DNA from: Hoylesella buccalis ATCC 35310
Lineage (GTDB): Bacteria; Bacteroidota; Bacteroidia; Bacteroidales; Bacteroidaceae
DNA: 64,000 bases
Direction: 5' to 3'
Assembly: GCF_025151385.1 (NCBI RefSeq)
Contig: NZ_CP102287.1
Coordinates: 2,046,001 to 2,110,000, forward strand
Part shown: positions 8,961 through 19,962 of the stretch, in pieces
How positions within the stretch are numbered: the first letter of the stretch is position 1
Layout of the letters: each line of letters opens with the position of its first letter
Notes under the pieces: generated by a model
What the model saw: the letters and a program-made list of their open reading frames with translations, nothing else
Told to the model about the DNA's origin: nothing
Database searches by the model: none
Made by a program: the position numbers and the translations under genes

Positions 8961-9019
8961 AATTTATCAGATAGTCCTGATAATCAAGCCCCTATTTTCA
9001 CAACTCCCAATCTGAAGCA

Positions 9020-10003
9020 TTACCAATCACTATCATTAAGAAAAGAAAAACTGAACCAGTTATATTGAAAAGTACCATTAATAATTGGGACGGTAATACT
9101 AATTGCTTTATCTTGATAGATAATTATTTTAGGAATTTCTTGCCAATTATGTTTTTCTAATCGATACGCTTTTCCGCATACGTAATATATGGGAATATTT
9201 TCGTCGTTAACTCTTGAAGTAAACAACCAAGTCAGAGGACAATCATATAAGGATTGTTCAAGACTCCTGTCTATTTCTTGTATTTCGTTTCGGGATGGTA
9301 TCAACTCATATCCTCTAGTTTTATCATCTGAAATAAATTTGTAATAGATAATTGAGTGAGTACTGGTGGTAAAAACATCACAATGATTCGTGATTAAGTT
9401 AATTTTTAATCTTTCACAGTCGATGAGATATAATTTGTCCTGGACAAGAATAACAAAACAAGATTCAATGGCATACGATATAGGAATCGCCCCCTCTATC
9501 TCCATACCATTTAGCTTAATTTTCTTTTCAAAAAGAATATTCATTTTCTTTCCCATAATTGTTAATAGCATCTCTTCTGCTTCGTAATCTATTCGACTCA
9601 CCATTAAATAATCCCTATTCCGACTTTGAGCTAGGTTCACAATGGGTAAATTCTGCTTTGAATGCCAATAAATATATTTTGCATTTTGAGGAACATGCCA
9701 AAGTATAATATTCCTACCTTTTGCATATATCAGTGCAGAGTCCGAGATCTTTAAGCAATTCGAGGTCATGGTTGAATCGATACAATAACTGTGGTTGCGG
9801 TAATTCCTTATATCCAGTCTTTGCAGTTTCCTTTCAATCGCTTCCGTATCATCGCTATTTTGACAATAAACCAAATATTTACCTATTGTACAAACAAAAT
9901 CTCCGTGAATGCACAAAGTATCCTTATTCTGTGAATAAATAGGTAATCCTATATAGCAATACAATATAATTATGCTTAAAAAACATGCCCTATATTTTTT
10001 CAT
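9020..10003 (-). CDS. Exported protein coupled to RHS toxin (candidate immunity protein)
   Basis: Protein of 327 aa with an N-terminal signal peptide (Lys-rich start, then LSIIILYCYIGLPIYSQ). The rest has no motif I recognise; it is rich in aromatic and beta-forming residues and has scattered Cys. Its ATG overlaps the RHS stop by 4 bp (ATGA), so translation is coupled to the toxin. Genes placed directly behind a polymorphic toxin tip usually encode the immunity protein. Export would fit a toxin that acts in the periplasm, as the tip's peptidase-like motifs suggest. The whole gene is AT-rich like the toxin tip and unlike most of the RHS body. The immunity role is inference. Confidence 0.6.
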   Translation of the reverse strand: MKKYRACFLSIIILYCYIGLPIYSQNKDTLCIHGDFVCTIGKYLVYCQNSDDTEAIERKLQRLDIRNYRNHSYCIDSTMTSNCLKISDSALIYAKGRNIILWHVPQNAKYIYWHSKQNLPIVNLAQSRNRDYLMVSRIDYEAEEMLLTIMGKKMNILFEKKIKLNGMEIEGAIPISYAIESCFVILVQDKLYLIDCERLKINLITNHCDVFTTSTHSIIYYKFISDDKTRGYELIPSRNEIQEIDRSLEQSLYDCPLTWLFTSRVNDENIPIYYVCGKAYRLEKHNWQEIPKIIIYQDKAISITVPIINGTFQYNWFSFSFLNDSDW

Positions 10004-13000
10004 CGCTTTTGAGTTGCAATATGAATATGATTATTATGCCCAGAGATCCTCTTAGTTTTCCCCTCTTTTTCTTGTATATTAGGTCCAAAATTCTCTCTTA
10101 AGATAGGATTCTCTCTAATTGCACGTTGAAAAGCATCAACTTTTTCATGTGATTTAGGATTTTTAACTGAGATTCCATTTACCATGTCAATGTCTATAGC
10201 TCTTCCTCCATTTGATGCATAATGATTGCTTGTAGGGGAATGTTTCCCAGTTGTAGTTGTAGAAACATCAATAGAAGTAATTCCTGCGCCAGAAATATTA
10301 GCATCGTTTATCCCTTTAATTAATAAACTAACAGCATCTTTTGACAATGCATAATCACCATAACCCCCAGTTGGACTCTTATACTTAAAAGTTACACTAA
10401 CTTTAGTTCCATCATCTGTTATAAAACTCTTAGGTATATATTGCCCACCTTCTACATTAAACCTACCACTTGCATCGGATACTTTTATAATCTTATCCTG
10501 CTGATAATCGTATCTCATTCCAGATTGATATATACTATATGTTTCACCTATATTTCTATACTCCTGACCATCGTATGTTATAGAGTTAGCATTCCCTTCC
10601 TGCCAGAAAATAGCAGCAGTTTCATCATTTCTATACCAATCTGTACCAGTTGGATCAATATACTTGACAGGATTATTATTTGTGTAGCAATATCCTGTTA
10701 AATTCGGATATTTCTCCGTTAGCGGATCAACCCCCAGCCACATAGAATTTTGGGGATTCATATATCTTGCACCATAGTAGTACATACCTGTTTCCTCGTC
10801 AAACTCTTTAGCGTTGAAGAGGTACGGCGTGTTCCACGTATTGTTGCGCTCTTCGATGAACACTTCGCCGAACGGTACATACTCGATATGCTGTGATACT
10901 TCGCCGTCCAAGTTGGTGATGTAACTACTGCTACCCAAATGGTCGGGATGGTAGTAGAACTGCATCTTCTCATAATTATCCTTATCGTGGAAATTATCGT
11001 TTACAGCTCTTGTGCGTGCCATCGCACGGGCTTGTGCCGCCTCCGGCGTACCATCGTTGCAACAGAAACCCTGACCGTTCACGTAGTCGTCATTGTCCTC
11101 ACCATTGTATGGCAAGTCAAACGTCTTGTAGTTATCCTTAATGGATTGCAGTTGCTTTGCATACTTGTCCTTGTAGTTAATGGTCAAGCCATCGGCTTCA
11201 TTGCCTGCATACGGTATTCGCCTTGGGTCTGCGCCATAAGAAGCGAGGTCGCCAAGCTTGCTGACAATTCTCTGGCTACCTACATAAATGTGCTTCGTAT
11301 ATTTGCCACCTTGCCCTGCCACGAGGTATGGGCTGACATAGAGCGAGAAGCGTGCCGTACCGGTGTTGCCACCCGAGAACTCGGAGTTCACATAGATGGC
11401 TTCATTCTCGCCACTGCTCTTCACCGTGCGCTCACCATCGGCATCATACCAATAGTTGCTCACAAAGCCGTTTTCATCAGCTGCCAAGAGTCTGTTCTCC
11501 TCGTCCCAACGGTACTTCTGCTCACTTGCCTTTTCATCCTCCTTGCCGTCTTTCTTCACACGAGAGGTGTTGATATAGACGAGGTTTCCGTTGAGGTCGT
11601 AAGTGTATTTGTGTCCGTTGTTGATATTGGTGCTGTCCGTCGGAGTCTCCTCCGTTCGGTAGTTGATATCACGAACATTGTCAAGCTGGAACTTCTTACC
11701 CTCTGCCTTTTGATAAGTATAGGTGAGGTCATAGCCTGTGTTGAGCGTGCCGTCGAACTGCACACCTGTCTGTGAGAGGTGTTGCTTCTTACTCGTGATA
11801 CGATGCATATTGTCGTAGCCCATAGATAAGGTATAAGAAGCGGATTTATTGTCTGTTCCCTTATAAGTTCCCGCTGCGCTTGCCAAACGATACAGTGGGT
11901 CATAAGTATAACTATGGCTCATCTGTCCGCCTGCCTTACCACTCTGTGGGAGTGGAGCATTGTTCTTAATACCGAGCACGTTGCTCACTGCGTCGTAGCT
12001 GTAGGCATTGTCCATGATAGTACCTACCTTAGCATTCACTACGAGGTTCTGCAACCTGCGTCGTTGCGGGTCATAGCTGTAGAAGGTTTCCGCTCCATTG
12101 CAATACTTCAGGTAGGTGCGCTGCTCGAACTTGTCATAACCAATCTTGTTCACATAATCGTAGCCATAGGACTTGTAGCCACGCACATGGTCTACCTGCC
12201 CACCGAGGTTGTAACCGTAGGTTACTTTCTCCTCATCGGGGTAAATCATTTCCAATAGGCGATTATGGCTGTCATACTTCCACTGTGTTACGTAGGTTGC
12301 CACTGCCTGATTAGGCACAATCAGCGTGCGCACGGTCTTGGTAACCTCACCCATTTTACCATAGTAATACTCGATAGCGCCACTGCCGTCCTCACGGAGC
12401 ATCAGTCTGCCGATACGGTTGTGAGAAGAGTTGATACCACCGTAATGGTACTTCACGTTATTTTCCGGATGGTCGGGATAGTTGATAGCCGTCAGACGAC
12501 CGTAGTCGTACTCGTAATTGATGGTCTTGCCCTCCTTTTTGAGATTGGCTGTCTGCTTGGTGAGCACATTGCCCAAAGCATCGTAGGTAAAGGTGGTGAT
12601 ACCGCTTGCAGGGTGGTTTACCTCAGTGCGACGGTCGCCCATATCATAGACGGATGTCGTTACGTTGCCCTCGGTGTCTGTTACCTTGACCAATCGGTCA
12701 ATGCCATCATATTCGAAGGAGGTGGTAATGATACCATCGGGTCCGCTGAGTTGCTCGGTCTTCACGGTCTTGCCACTACCATCGGTATAGGTTGCCTGAC
12801 GATTACCCAACGCATCAGTTACAGTCGTTACGAGTGCATTGCTACCTGCGTCCGTAGAGTATTCCGTCTTGGTCTCAGCATTGTCCGGAAGTGTTACTTT
12901 CATGGCACGGTCAAGCACGTCATAAACCGTTACGGTTGGCGACACGTTGTCAAAAGCCTTGTTGAAAGTTGTCTTGTTTCCCACAGCTTCGGTTACAGGG

Positions 13001-16000
13001 TAGTAAGCCTTAGCCACACGACCGAAAGCGTCATAGACGTTGCGTCCGCTGACAATCATCACGATCTCGTCTTTCGGAGCACTACCCTTGGCAGCTGTCG
13101 TTACCACACCGTCTTTCTTCACCTGAACGGGACGCCCGAAGCCGTCCACGAAGGTGACGGTCTCCAAATCGTTACTTGGGTGCTGTATGTCGTAATGCTT
13201 GGTCACTGCGTACGCAGGTGCAGTGATGCCATTGGTGCCGAAAGTAGCCTTAGGCTGATAGTCAAAGGCAATGATGTAAGGCACACCTGTTGCCAACTCA
13301 TTAGGACCACGCACAGCTTTCACACGTCCGAGGTTATCTATATCCGTTTCATAATAGAAGTGGTTGAGATCCATACGGCGGAGTGCCATACCATAGCGGT
13401 AGTCGAAGTTGGCTGCCTCGCTACGGTAGCCAAAGGCATCGTCTATGCGCTCCACATACATATTCATCACCGGCTCATAGCGGTAGGTGTACCACATGCG
13501 CTGTCCCTTGCTGTTAGCAGGAAGCGTGGTCTTGATGATGTTGCCGTAAGTATCATAAGTATAGTCAGAGACAGCTTCACCGCTTCCGAGTTGTTGTTTA
13601 ATCTGCGTAATATGGTCGGCATAGTTCAAATCGTAAGTCGCAGAAACTTGATGATAAATCTTACCATCACCGCCCGTTACGGTTACGTTGGTAGGTAGCC
13701 CGAAGATATGTTTGTTATCATTGTGAGCATATTGTATTGCGGTTTGGTAGTCGAACTTACCCGAACCGTCAGCACCCAACTTACCCTTATCACTGAACTT
13801 GTAGGACTTCAGTTCTCCGTGATAGCTAGTGAGGTAATACTCATTCCAAGCCTCAGAGGTGGTGATGCCGGTTGCCTGTCCCTCATACTGCTTATTGGCG
13901 GTATAGCGTAGCGGCACGAAAGCGGAAGCACGGTCGCTACAGAGTTTCTTCTGTTTGTTGAAAGTATATCTGTCACCGCTGGCAGTGATATAATAGCCGT
14001 CATATTCATTGCGTGTCTCGGTGTACTTGTTGCCTTTGGCATCCTCTACAGACGCTCCAAGCTCATTGCCCTGTGCATAGTAGGTGGACACATCGTAGAG
14101 CTGCACAGCCTGACGATAGACTGCGGTTTCTCCCTGTTCGGTGTCGATATTCTTGGTTACGACCTTTCCAAAACCGAGGAACTCACGTTCGTGGCGATCC
14201 TTCTGTCCATCGGAGTAGGCGAAGACGGTCTTCATCAGCGGACCGTCATCATGGATACCGTCATCGACTGTGACCGAAGACATCACCCACTTACCGCCGG
14301 GAAGTCCGTAAGTTGGCGTGGTATGTTCGTAGTCGAGCGTAAAGGTGCCGCCGAGCGAGTTGGTCACGCTCCTAAGCATGTTCGTCCTGCCGATGGCGGA
14401 GCGAGTAACCTTTAGTTCGCTTTCTTTATCGGACTCAACGATGTCCAAATACCCGTCGCCGTCAACGTCCTGCAGGGAGTAGGTCGTGCGGTTGATGGAG
14501 TGTCCCGTGCTTGTGCCGGGATTCAGACAAATCTTGACAACCGGCGTAGGCATGGGGGTGAAAATTGTATAGGTAAATGCACCATTAACCGATTCTGCTG
14601 TAGATATGTTTTCACTCAACAACGAGGTTCCTTTCCAAAGAATGCCATCAGTAAATCCGTCTCCTTTGTTCAAGGCGACAAAGACCTTGTCGTCTGTCAT
14701 CCAGACCTTGTCGGGCAAGCCATCGGAGTTGATATCAATCAAATCATATTCTTCTACACCTCGAGAGGTTACCAAACCGACTCCTCCACTAACGCTCCCC
14801 GAAGCTTTTACTATACTTTTCTTATCTTCTGTAATATGTTTTTTTGTAAAAATCGTATCACCGGCGCCTATACTCATGTTGTAAGAGTTTGTCTTTCCGC
14901 CCTGTATGCGATCTATGTCCCATGCTATAGGATCAGCAAACGAATAACCAAGGTTTAATCGAACTCTCCTATCTGTCAGAATTTTATCGGGGAGTCCATC
15001 TCCATTGATATCCATGAATGTTTCTACAGCGTCTTCTGTATTCTCAGGAATGTTACCAGATATGGATATTTTGGCAAGGAAAGATGTACGCAGGTTATTG
15101 AGAGCTTTTTTGAGCCCAGTATTCATTTGCGTACCAGTAGAACCGCCTTTGTAGGGTGTCATCATATCCAAGAGTGCTACACCGGAAGCGACAGGTTTTC
15201 CGCCTGCTCCCCATGCTTTGGAACTATGCGTTCCAGTGGTTTTACCCATACCACCATATTTCTCTCCACTGAGACCGCCTTGAGTGTTGGTATATTGAAT
15301 AGTACCGCCTGCGATAATGTCTGGATAACCGTCGCCATTCATATCCGTCATGGTAACATCTGTTGTTGATGTTCCTCCTGCTTCATTGTAGGTAATTCCC
15401 ATACTACCTCCTTGTTTGACTGTACTTTTGCTGGTTGATACCAGTGTCACTGCAGTAGCTCCTGTTCCTTGCAAACAATCTCCTGTAAGTGCTGCTGTTT
15501 CTGTACTACCTTCTAAAGGATTTGTCAATATGACTTGCTGTTCACCCAACCGAGCAGTTCCCATCGCATCTGCCGTCAGATAAATGAATTCATTTTGACC
15601 AATCCAGCGTGCAAAGGTCATTTGATCTGTTCCAATGGGGGTAAATGGCATGGTTAATGGATTTATCTTGGCATCCTTGCTATCGGGGAGCTTCAACAGT
15701 GATTCATCAATAGGTTTGCCATACCTACCTTCGGAAGCATTATAAACAAAGCCACCCCAACCACGATACATTGTGCCGAAGCCTTTGTTCTCTGTCTGAG
15801 CATAGAAGCCTGCCAGTACCGTTCCTATGCCACTGACAGTAGCTGCAGAAGTTACTATCTGACCTGAGATGTTACCTGAATAAGAGTAATCTATCCATAT
15901 CTTGCCTGCACTGACACCAGGGACTGTCAGCGGGTCTCCTAAAAGATTACCACCACTGAAAGTGTAAGTCTTTTTACCCAGCAGTTTGTCTACAGTCTTG

Positions 16001-19000
16001 ACTGTCATCGTCACCATTCCGTTTGCCGTTGGTGGTAGCATCGTGATACTCGGAGTAACTGTCAGGGTTGAAACATTGGAAGCAAGTACTACAGGCTTAC
16101 CTTCACTGACCATGTCAGCAAAGAGAACATAATGGGCTGCCCCTGCCGTGCGCTGCCTGCTTCCATCCTTGCCTATGGTCTCTATTTGTGGTGTCCACTT
16201 TATTTTCGACCAGTCCACATTAGAAGAAGAACTGATTTCAAAGTTCAGATTTGTCAAGCCATCAGGGTTAGGGATTGTTTGTTGGATTTCTCCGTTAAAT
16301 GCTTCTTTCCATGCAAAGGTACGGGTATAGATTACCTTACGCTGATATGTCGGATTCTTGTTTCCTATACTATCTGTTTCACTGTTTGAAGCAATGATTT
16401 TAAGCGTAACGTCATCCGTGGTGACGGGTTTGGTGAACTTGCCTGACAGGTTCAAAGAAGTGCTCTCCGCCACATTGGTCAGTGTATTGGCATCATAAAT
16501 GGCACCCTCCTGAGGTTGATAAACAGTGGTAGATAATCCGCCAGGGAGTGTTTCTGCCGCACCTGTATAGGTAATGACAGGCGCCCATTTCACGTTATCA
16601 AAAGCACCGTTGCTTGTTTCCTCTGTACCAGACTGAACACGGAAGTAAATGCGGTCGCCTTTCTTGACAGTGATATTCTGTGTCGTAGCATTATAAGCCG
16701 TTCCATCTCCTTTGGTAATTTTCTTGTTCCAGAGTTCCGTACTACCTTTCTGAATGGCTACGCGCACACCATCAGCATGAGCATACTCATCGGTATCGTA
16801 TTCGCCTGTTGGAGTAATCAAACTAACTGTACCCGAGATGCTGATGATTCCATCTTTAGGTGCCTGCCATACACGTACCATATCTTCCATAGGAGAGGAT
16901 TTAATCAGTTCTTCCTGCTCTGCAGGGTCTATCTTGATGACAGAGGCATCTATCTTACCACTGTAGATAATCGGACTCGGCGTATCAGCACTGCTGAGGG
17001 TGAAAACAGGAATGGCTTTACCTTGCTTGTCGAACTCAATATGGTTGAAATACACTTTTTTGTTGAAAACCAAGTCTACGAGGCCATCGCCATTGATGTC
17101 TGAAAGGTATTCCGTTGTCTTGGTTTTGGTCGAAGAGAAATCAACACCTACTTCTGCCGTGAATAACTGATAACCAACAGTGGCTTTTGCCCCTCCATTA
17201 TGGGTTGAACTTGTTATCTTGGAGAAACCAGAGACTCCTACAATACGCACATCTTCTCCATATAGTACTTCACTATTTTGCGAAGTCGGTATTTGGGGAC
17301 GATAATAAAGTGCGCCACCTTTTCTAAAGACCTTATCAGGAAGCCCATCACCATTAATATCCACCAATGTAGAGACTCCATTGCTCTTATCCAAAGAATA
17401 CCCATAAGATGCGCCTATGGTATTTCCTTTCCATTTATCTCCATCCATCGGACCGATACCGGCATAAAATGATCCACTAAGGGAGAAACTCGTTGTTCCA
17501 CCAAGGGCACTGGGTTTGTCAGAAAAAGCTTTGCTGACAAATTGTAATGGATTCAAGAAGCCTGCACCTAAATGGTCGTTGTGCGTATTCCATGTTTCCT
17601 GTTTTTCCTTAAAAGGCACATACCCCTTGGCAGCCTGTACATCATCATAATAGTCAAAATTCTGATAAGACACTTCTGCACCTTTGTCGTCGAGCTGCTT
17701 CACACCCGTAAGCACATCTTTGTTGAACGCACCCTCGCCATAGGTAAAGGCATAACTGCGGAGCGTACTTCCTTGGAAGTTCACCGTTAGCTTCTCTAAC
17801 AAACGATTCGATGAGGTTAGGAAGCCATATCTTGCATTGTTGTTTTTGAGTCGTTTCTGTTTACTGCCTTCTAAGACAACCACTGTGTGGGGTGCTTGTC
17901 CGCTATTACCAGCACGTACTTCCTTAAGATAAATGGCTTTTGCCACAAGTCCACCACGAACAGGTTCGTCGGCTGTCTCATAGACGTATTCGATATAATC
18001 ACCGTGTGTTTCTTCCACACGTTTGAGCTTCCATTCGGTAATCACCTCACGGCTTTGACCGCTTGCATCGGTGATGGTACCTTTGAGAACGGCACCTTCT
18101 CCACCATAAATATATTTGATTCCTTGTTTGTCGGTTACTTCCCAAGTATAGTCGGTAGGAGAATTACCCTTTCGGATAATACGGCTGAAGTCTCCTCCCT
18201 GCCGAGTGTAGAACTGTCTGTCCGCTTTTCGGTTCATCTTCTCACCACGGTGAGCCACACCCATCTTGCCGTCGTCACCCATCGTGGAAAGCATAGAACC
18301 CGACATCAAATAAGTCTCGGTTTCTTTACTTGTATCGTATCTTGGAACACCCCAGCGAGTATCCAACGTAATAGAAGGAACAGAGAGATTCCAACCCTCT
18401 CCAAGCCATCCACTACCGCCTTCACTACTGTACTGTATGCCCAAAGAAGGAGCCATACCATTGCGGGCAGGTGGCATCTCGAAGCCATACTGTAGATTAG
18501 CTGAGCCGCGGTTGTTAGCCGTAGGAGGAGTAATAAGATTGATTTTTGATGTCGGATCCGCTGCCTTGATGTCATTCATCATCGTCGGGGTAAATCCATC
18601 GGTCTGTGGTGATTCGGGTGCTTTGATGACACCGTTAATCATATCTGTAAAGTGCGTGGTGCGTGACACGACGCAGGTCTCCTTCTTATCCACCCTGACT
18701 CTTTCCAGTGCCACCCAGTGCTTGGTATTCTTGTCGAAGTAATAGGTATTGATGTCGTCTTCTGTAAAACCGCTCGGGATTCGCGTGCGGTCGTATTTTA
18801 TCTTCACCGTCGCACCCTTGCCCTCGAAGTGGTTGCCGTGGGGCAGAAAGCGGTAACCGTCTCCCTTGGCGGTGACGTTGGTCATGCCGTAGTCAAGGGC
18901 AGGAATGTCCGTCTCGCGGAGTGTCGTGACGGAGTATCTGCCGTTCCTTGCGATGTCCGCAGCCTTCACGGAAAGGACGTTGCCGCCGATGGCGATGCTG

Positions 19001-19950
19001 TCCGCCCTGTGTGCGAGGAACTGCTTCTCCGCCTTTCCACCGACGGACACGAGGGCACGGGCATAGTCCGCCCTGCCTCCTTGTATGGGTGTTATTTTCC
19101 TACTGATGTTCCTGCCATCAATGACTGCCGTGAGCTTGAGCTGTCTGCCCGTCGATGGCACGATGCCCTCGAATTCTCCGTCATGGACGGTGATGGTTGT
19201 GCCGTTCACTGAGATACGGCTTGCCTTCCCTCGTACGAAGCCGTAGAGGTAGGTCTGACCGTCATAGGCTATGGGGGCGGAGGAAAGGATTATTTCTTCC
19301 TGCTTATTGGTATTAGTCTTTGTCTTAGCATCCGCTACGGTTTCGATATGTACGTTCCTGACCGAATAGGCGTAGGAAGCATCCGTCGGAATGGTGAAGA
19401 GGACGGTGTTCCTGCCGTCCTTCAGCCACTCGGGGCTTATTTCCTCCCTGACGGTCTTCCAGTCCTTGGAAAGAACCGTAAGGTAGCCGCCGACAGCCGT
19501 GCGATCGTTGATGCTCCTGCTGATGCCCTGACCAGAACTTACGCCCTTGAGGTCATAGACCAGCCATGCGCGCATATTTGGAGAGACTTTCTCGACTGTT
19601 ATCTCGAAGATGTTGTCCTCGGGGTTGTCCGAAACCCGTCCGTCGGGCTGTCCTATGATGCCCGAGGCATGGTCTGCCGTGTAGGCGGTCGCCATAACGG
19701 AAGAAGTTGCTGCTGCTGTCGTCTTTGACTTATCCTCCTTCCTTGCCGTCCGTGATATTCCCTGCGTAGCTTTTTCTGCGTTATGGACGTTCTTCGTGAA
19801 TGTCTCGGTCTGTGCTGCCATGGATTGTGATATACTCGTGCCGTTGTTTTCACGTGCACTGTCCTGTCCCTTGTATATATGCGTCGCAGCGATGGCTGCG
19901 GTGATGGCTGTCAGTAATGCCGCCGATATGAGGTAATGCTTTGTCTTCAT
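10000..19950 (-). CDS. Giant SpvB/RHS-repeat polymorphic toxin with peptidase-like tip
   Basis: Protein of 3316 aa with a signal-anchor-like N-terminus (LISAALLTAITAAIAATH). A SpvB-type segment lies at about 468-540 (YSSEGGSGWLGEGWNLSVP). FG-GAP/VCBS-like Ca-binding repeats (DINGDGLPD variants) lie at about 860, 950, 1533, 1645, 1737 and 1827. RHS/YD repeats run from about 2080 to 2850. The RHS core is at about 3050-3100 (GARYMNPQNSMWLGVDPL, then KYIDPTG). The last 214 residues after DPTG (10000-10644) are the variable tip. They contain SNH-x9-D (H3243, D3253) and GHNNHIHI (H3305-H3310), a layout resembling zinc D,D-/L,D-carboxypeptidases of the M15 type; H-x9-D has a longer spacing than the classic motif. 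The gene starts 12 bp after the upstream gene. DNA from about 10770 leftwards is visibly more AT-rich, suggesting a swapped tip. Likely role: contact- or secretion-dependent interbacterial toxin. Confidence 0.85.
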   Translation of the reverse strand: MKTKHYLISAALLTAITAAIAATHIYKGQDSARENNGTSISQSMAAQTETFTKNVHNAEKATQGISRTARKEDKSKTTAAATSSVMATAYTADHASGIIGQPDGRVSDNPEDNIFEITVEKVSPNMRAWLVYDLKGVSSGQGISRSINDRTAVGGYLTVLSKDWKTVREEISPEWLKDGRNTVLFTIPTDASYAYSVRNVHIETVADAKTKTNTNKQEEIILSSAPIAYDGQTYLYGFVRGKASRISVNGTTITVHDGEFEGIVPSTGRQLKLTAVIDGRNISRKITPIQGGRADYARALVSVGGKAEKQFLAHRADSIAIGGNVLSVKAADIARNGRYSVTTLRETDIPALDYGMTNVTAKGDGYRFLPHGNHFEGKGATVKIKYDRTRIPSGFTEDDINTYYFDKNTKHWVALERVRVDKKETCVVSRTTHFTDMINGVIKAPESPQTDGFTPTMMNDIKAADPTSKINLITPPTANNRGSANLQYGFEMPPARNGMAPSLGIQYSSEGGSGWLGEGWNLSVPSITLDTRWGVPRYDTSKETETYLMSGSMLSTMGDDGKMGVAHRGEKMNRKADRQFYTRQGGDFSRIIRKGNSPTDYTWEVTDKQGIKYIYGGEGAVLKGTITDASGQSREVITEWKLKRVEETHGDYIEYVYETADEPVRGGLVAKAIYLKEVRAGNSGQAPHTVVVLEGSKQKRLKNNNARYGFLTSSNRLLEKLTVNFQGSTLRSYAFTYGEGAFNKDVLTGVKQLDDKGAEVSYQNFDYYDDVQAAKGYVPFKEKQETWNTHNDHLGAGFLNPLQFVSKAFSDKPSALGGTTSFSLSGSFYAGIGPMDGDKWKGNTIGASYGYSLDKSNGVSTLVDINGDGLPDKVFRKGGALYYRPQIPTSQNSEVLYGEDVRIVGVSGFSKITSSTHNGGAKATVGYQLFTAEVGVDFSSTKTKTTEYLSDINGDGLVDLVFNKKVYFNHIEFDKQGKAIPVFTLSSADTPSPIIYSGKIDASVIKIDPAEQEELIKSSPMEDMVRVWQAPKDGIISISGTVSLITPTGEYDTDEYAHADGVRVAIQKGSTELWNKKITKGDGTAYNATTQNITVKKGDRIYFRVQSGTEETSNGAFDNVKWAPVITYTGAAETLPGGLSTTVYQPQEGAIYDANTLTNVAESTSLNLSGKFTKPVTTDDVTLKIIASNSETDSIGNKNPTYQRKVIYTRTFAWKEAFNGEIQQTIPNPDGLTNLNFEISSSSNVDWSKIKWTPQIETIGKDGSRQRTAGAAHYVLFADMVSEGKPVVLASNVSTLTVTPSITMLPPTANGMVTMTVKTVDKLLGKKTYTFSGGNLLGDPLTVPGVSAGKIWIDYSYSGNISGQIVTSAATVSGIGTVLAGFYAQTENKGFGTMYRGWGGFVYNASEGRYGKPIDESLLKLPDSKDAKINPLTMPFTPIGTDQMTFARWIGQNEFIYLTADAMGTARLGEQQVILTNPLEGSTETAALTGDCLQGTGATAVTLVSTSKSTVKQGGSMGITYNEAGGTSTTDVTMTDMNGDGYPDIIAGGTIQYTNTQGGLSGEKYGGMGKTTGTHSSKAWGAGGKPVASGVALLDMMTPYKGGSTGTQMNTGLKKALNNLRTSFLAKISISGNIPENTEDAVETFMDINGDGLPDKILTDRRVRLNLGYSFADPIAWDIDRIQGGKTNSYNMSIGAGDTIFTKKHITEDKKSIVKASGSVSGGVGLVTSRGVEEYDLIDINSDGLPDKVWMTDDKVFVALNKGDGFTDGILWKGTSLLSENISTAESVNGAFTYTIFTPMPTPVVKICLNPGTSTGHSINRTTYSLQDVDGDGYLDIVESDKESELKVTRSAIGRTNMLRSVTNSLGGTFTLDYEHTTPTYGLPGGKWVMSSVTVDDGIHDDGPLMKTVFAYSDGQKDRHEREFLGFGKVVTKNIDTEQGETAVYRQAVQLYDVSTYYAQGNELGASVEDAKGNKYTETRNEYDGYYITASGDRYTFNKQKKLCSDRASAFVPLRYTANKQYEGQATGITTSEAWNEYYLTSYHGELKSYKFSDKGKLGADGSGKFDYQTAIQYAHNDNKHIFGLPTNVTVTGGDGKIYHQVSATYDLNYADHITQIKQQLGSGEAVSDYTYDTYGNIIKTTLPANSKGQRMWYTYRYEPVMNMYVERIDDAFGYRSEAANFDYRYGMALRRMDLNHFYYETDIDNLGRVKAVRGPNELATGVPYIIAFDYQPKATFGTNGITAPAYAVTKHYDIQHPSNDLETVTFVDGFGRPVQVKKDGVVTTAAKGSAPKDEIVMIVSGRNVYDAFGRVAKAYYPVTEAVGNKTTFNKAFDNVSPTVTVYDVLDRAMKVTLPDNAETKTEYSTDAGSNALVTTVTDALGNRQATYTDGSGKTVKTEQLSGPDGIITTSFEYDGIDRLVKVTDTEGNVTTSVYDMGDRRTEVNHPASGITTFTYDALGNVLTKQTANLKKEGKTINYEYDYGRLTAINYPDHPENNVKYHYGGINSSHNRIGRLMLREDGSGAIEYYYGKMGEVTKTVRTLIVPNQAVATYVTQWKYDSHNRLLEMIYPDEEKVTYGYNLGGQVDHVRGYKSYGYDYVNKIGYDKFEQRTYLKYCNGAETFYSYDPQRRRLQNLVVNAKVGTIMDNAYSYDAVSNVLGIKNNAPLPQSGKAGGQMSHSYTYDPLYRLASAAGTYKGTDNKSASYTLSMGYDNMHRITSKKQHLSQTGVQFDGTLNTGYDLTYTYQKAEGKKFQLDNVRDINYRTEETPTDSTNINNGHKYTYDLNGNLVYINTSRVKKDGKEDEKASEQKYRWDEENRLLAADENGFVSNYWYDADGERTVKSSGENEAIYVNSEFSGGNTGTARFSLYVSPYLVAGQGGKYTKHIYVGSQRIVSKLGDLASYGADPRRIPYAGNEADGLTINYKDKYAKQLQSIKDNYKTFDLPYNGEDNDDYVNGQGFCCNDGTPEAAQARAMARTRAVNDNFHDKDNYEKMQFYYHPDHLGSSSYITNLDGEVSQHIEYVPFGEVFIEERNNTWNTPYLFNAKEFDEETGMYYYGARYMNPQNSMWLGVDPLTEKYPNLTGYCYTNNNPVKYIDPTGTDWYRNDETAAIFWQEGNANSITYDGQEYRNIGETYSIYQSGMRYDYQQDKIIKVSDASGRFNVEGGQYIPKSFITDDGTKVSVTFKYKSPTGGYGDYALSKDAVSLLIKGINDANISGAGITSIDVSTTTTGKHSPTSNHYASNGGRAIDIDMVNGISVKNPKSHEKVDAFQRAIRENPILRENFGPNIQEKEGKTKRISGHNNHIHIATQKR

Positions 19951-19962
19951 AGCCGTTGGGGT

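Noticed and set aside
12265..13698. 477-codon rightward frame inside the RHS gene
   Set aside because: Antisense shadow of a repeat-rich gene whose leftward frame carries clear RHS motifs; no start context or domain.
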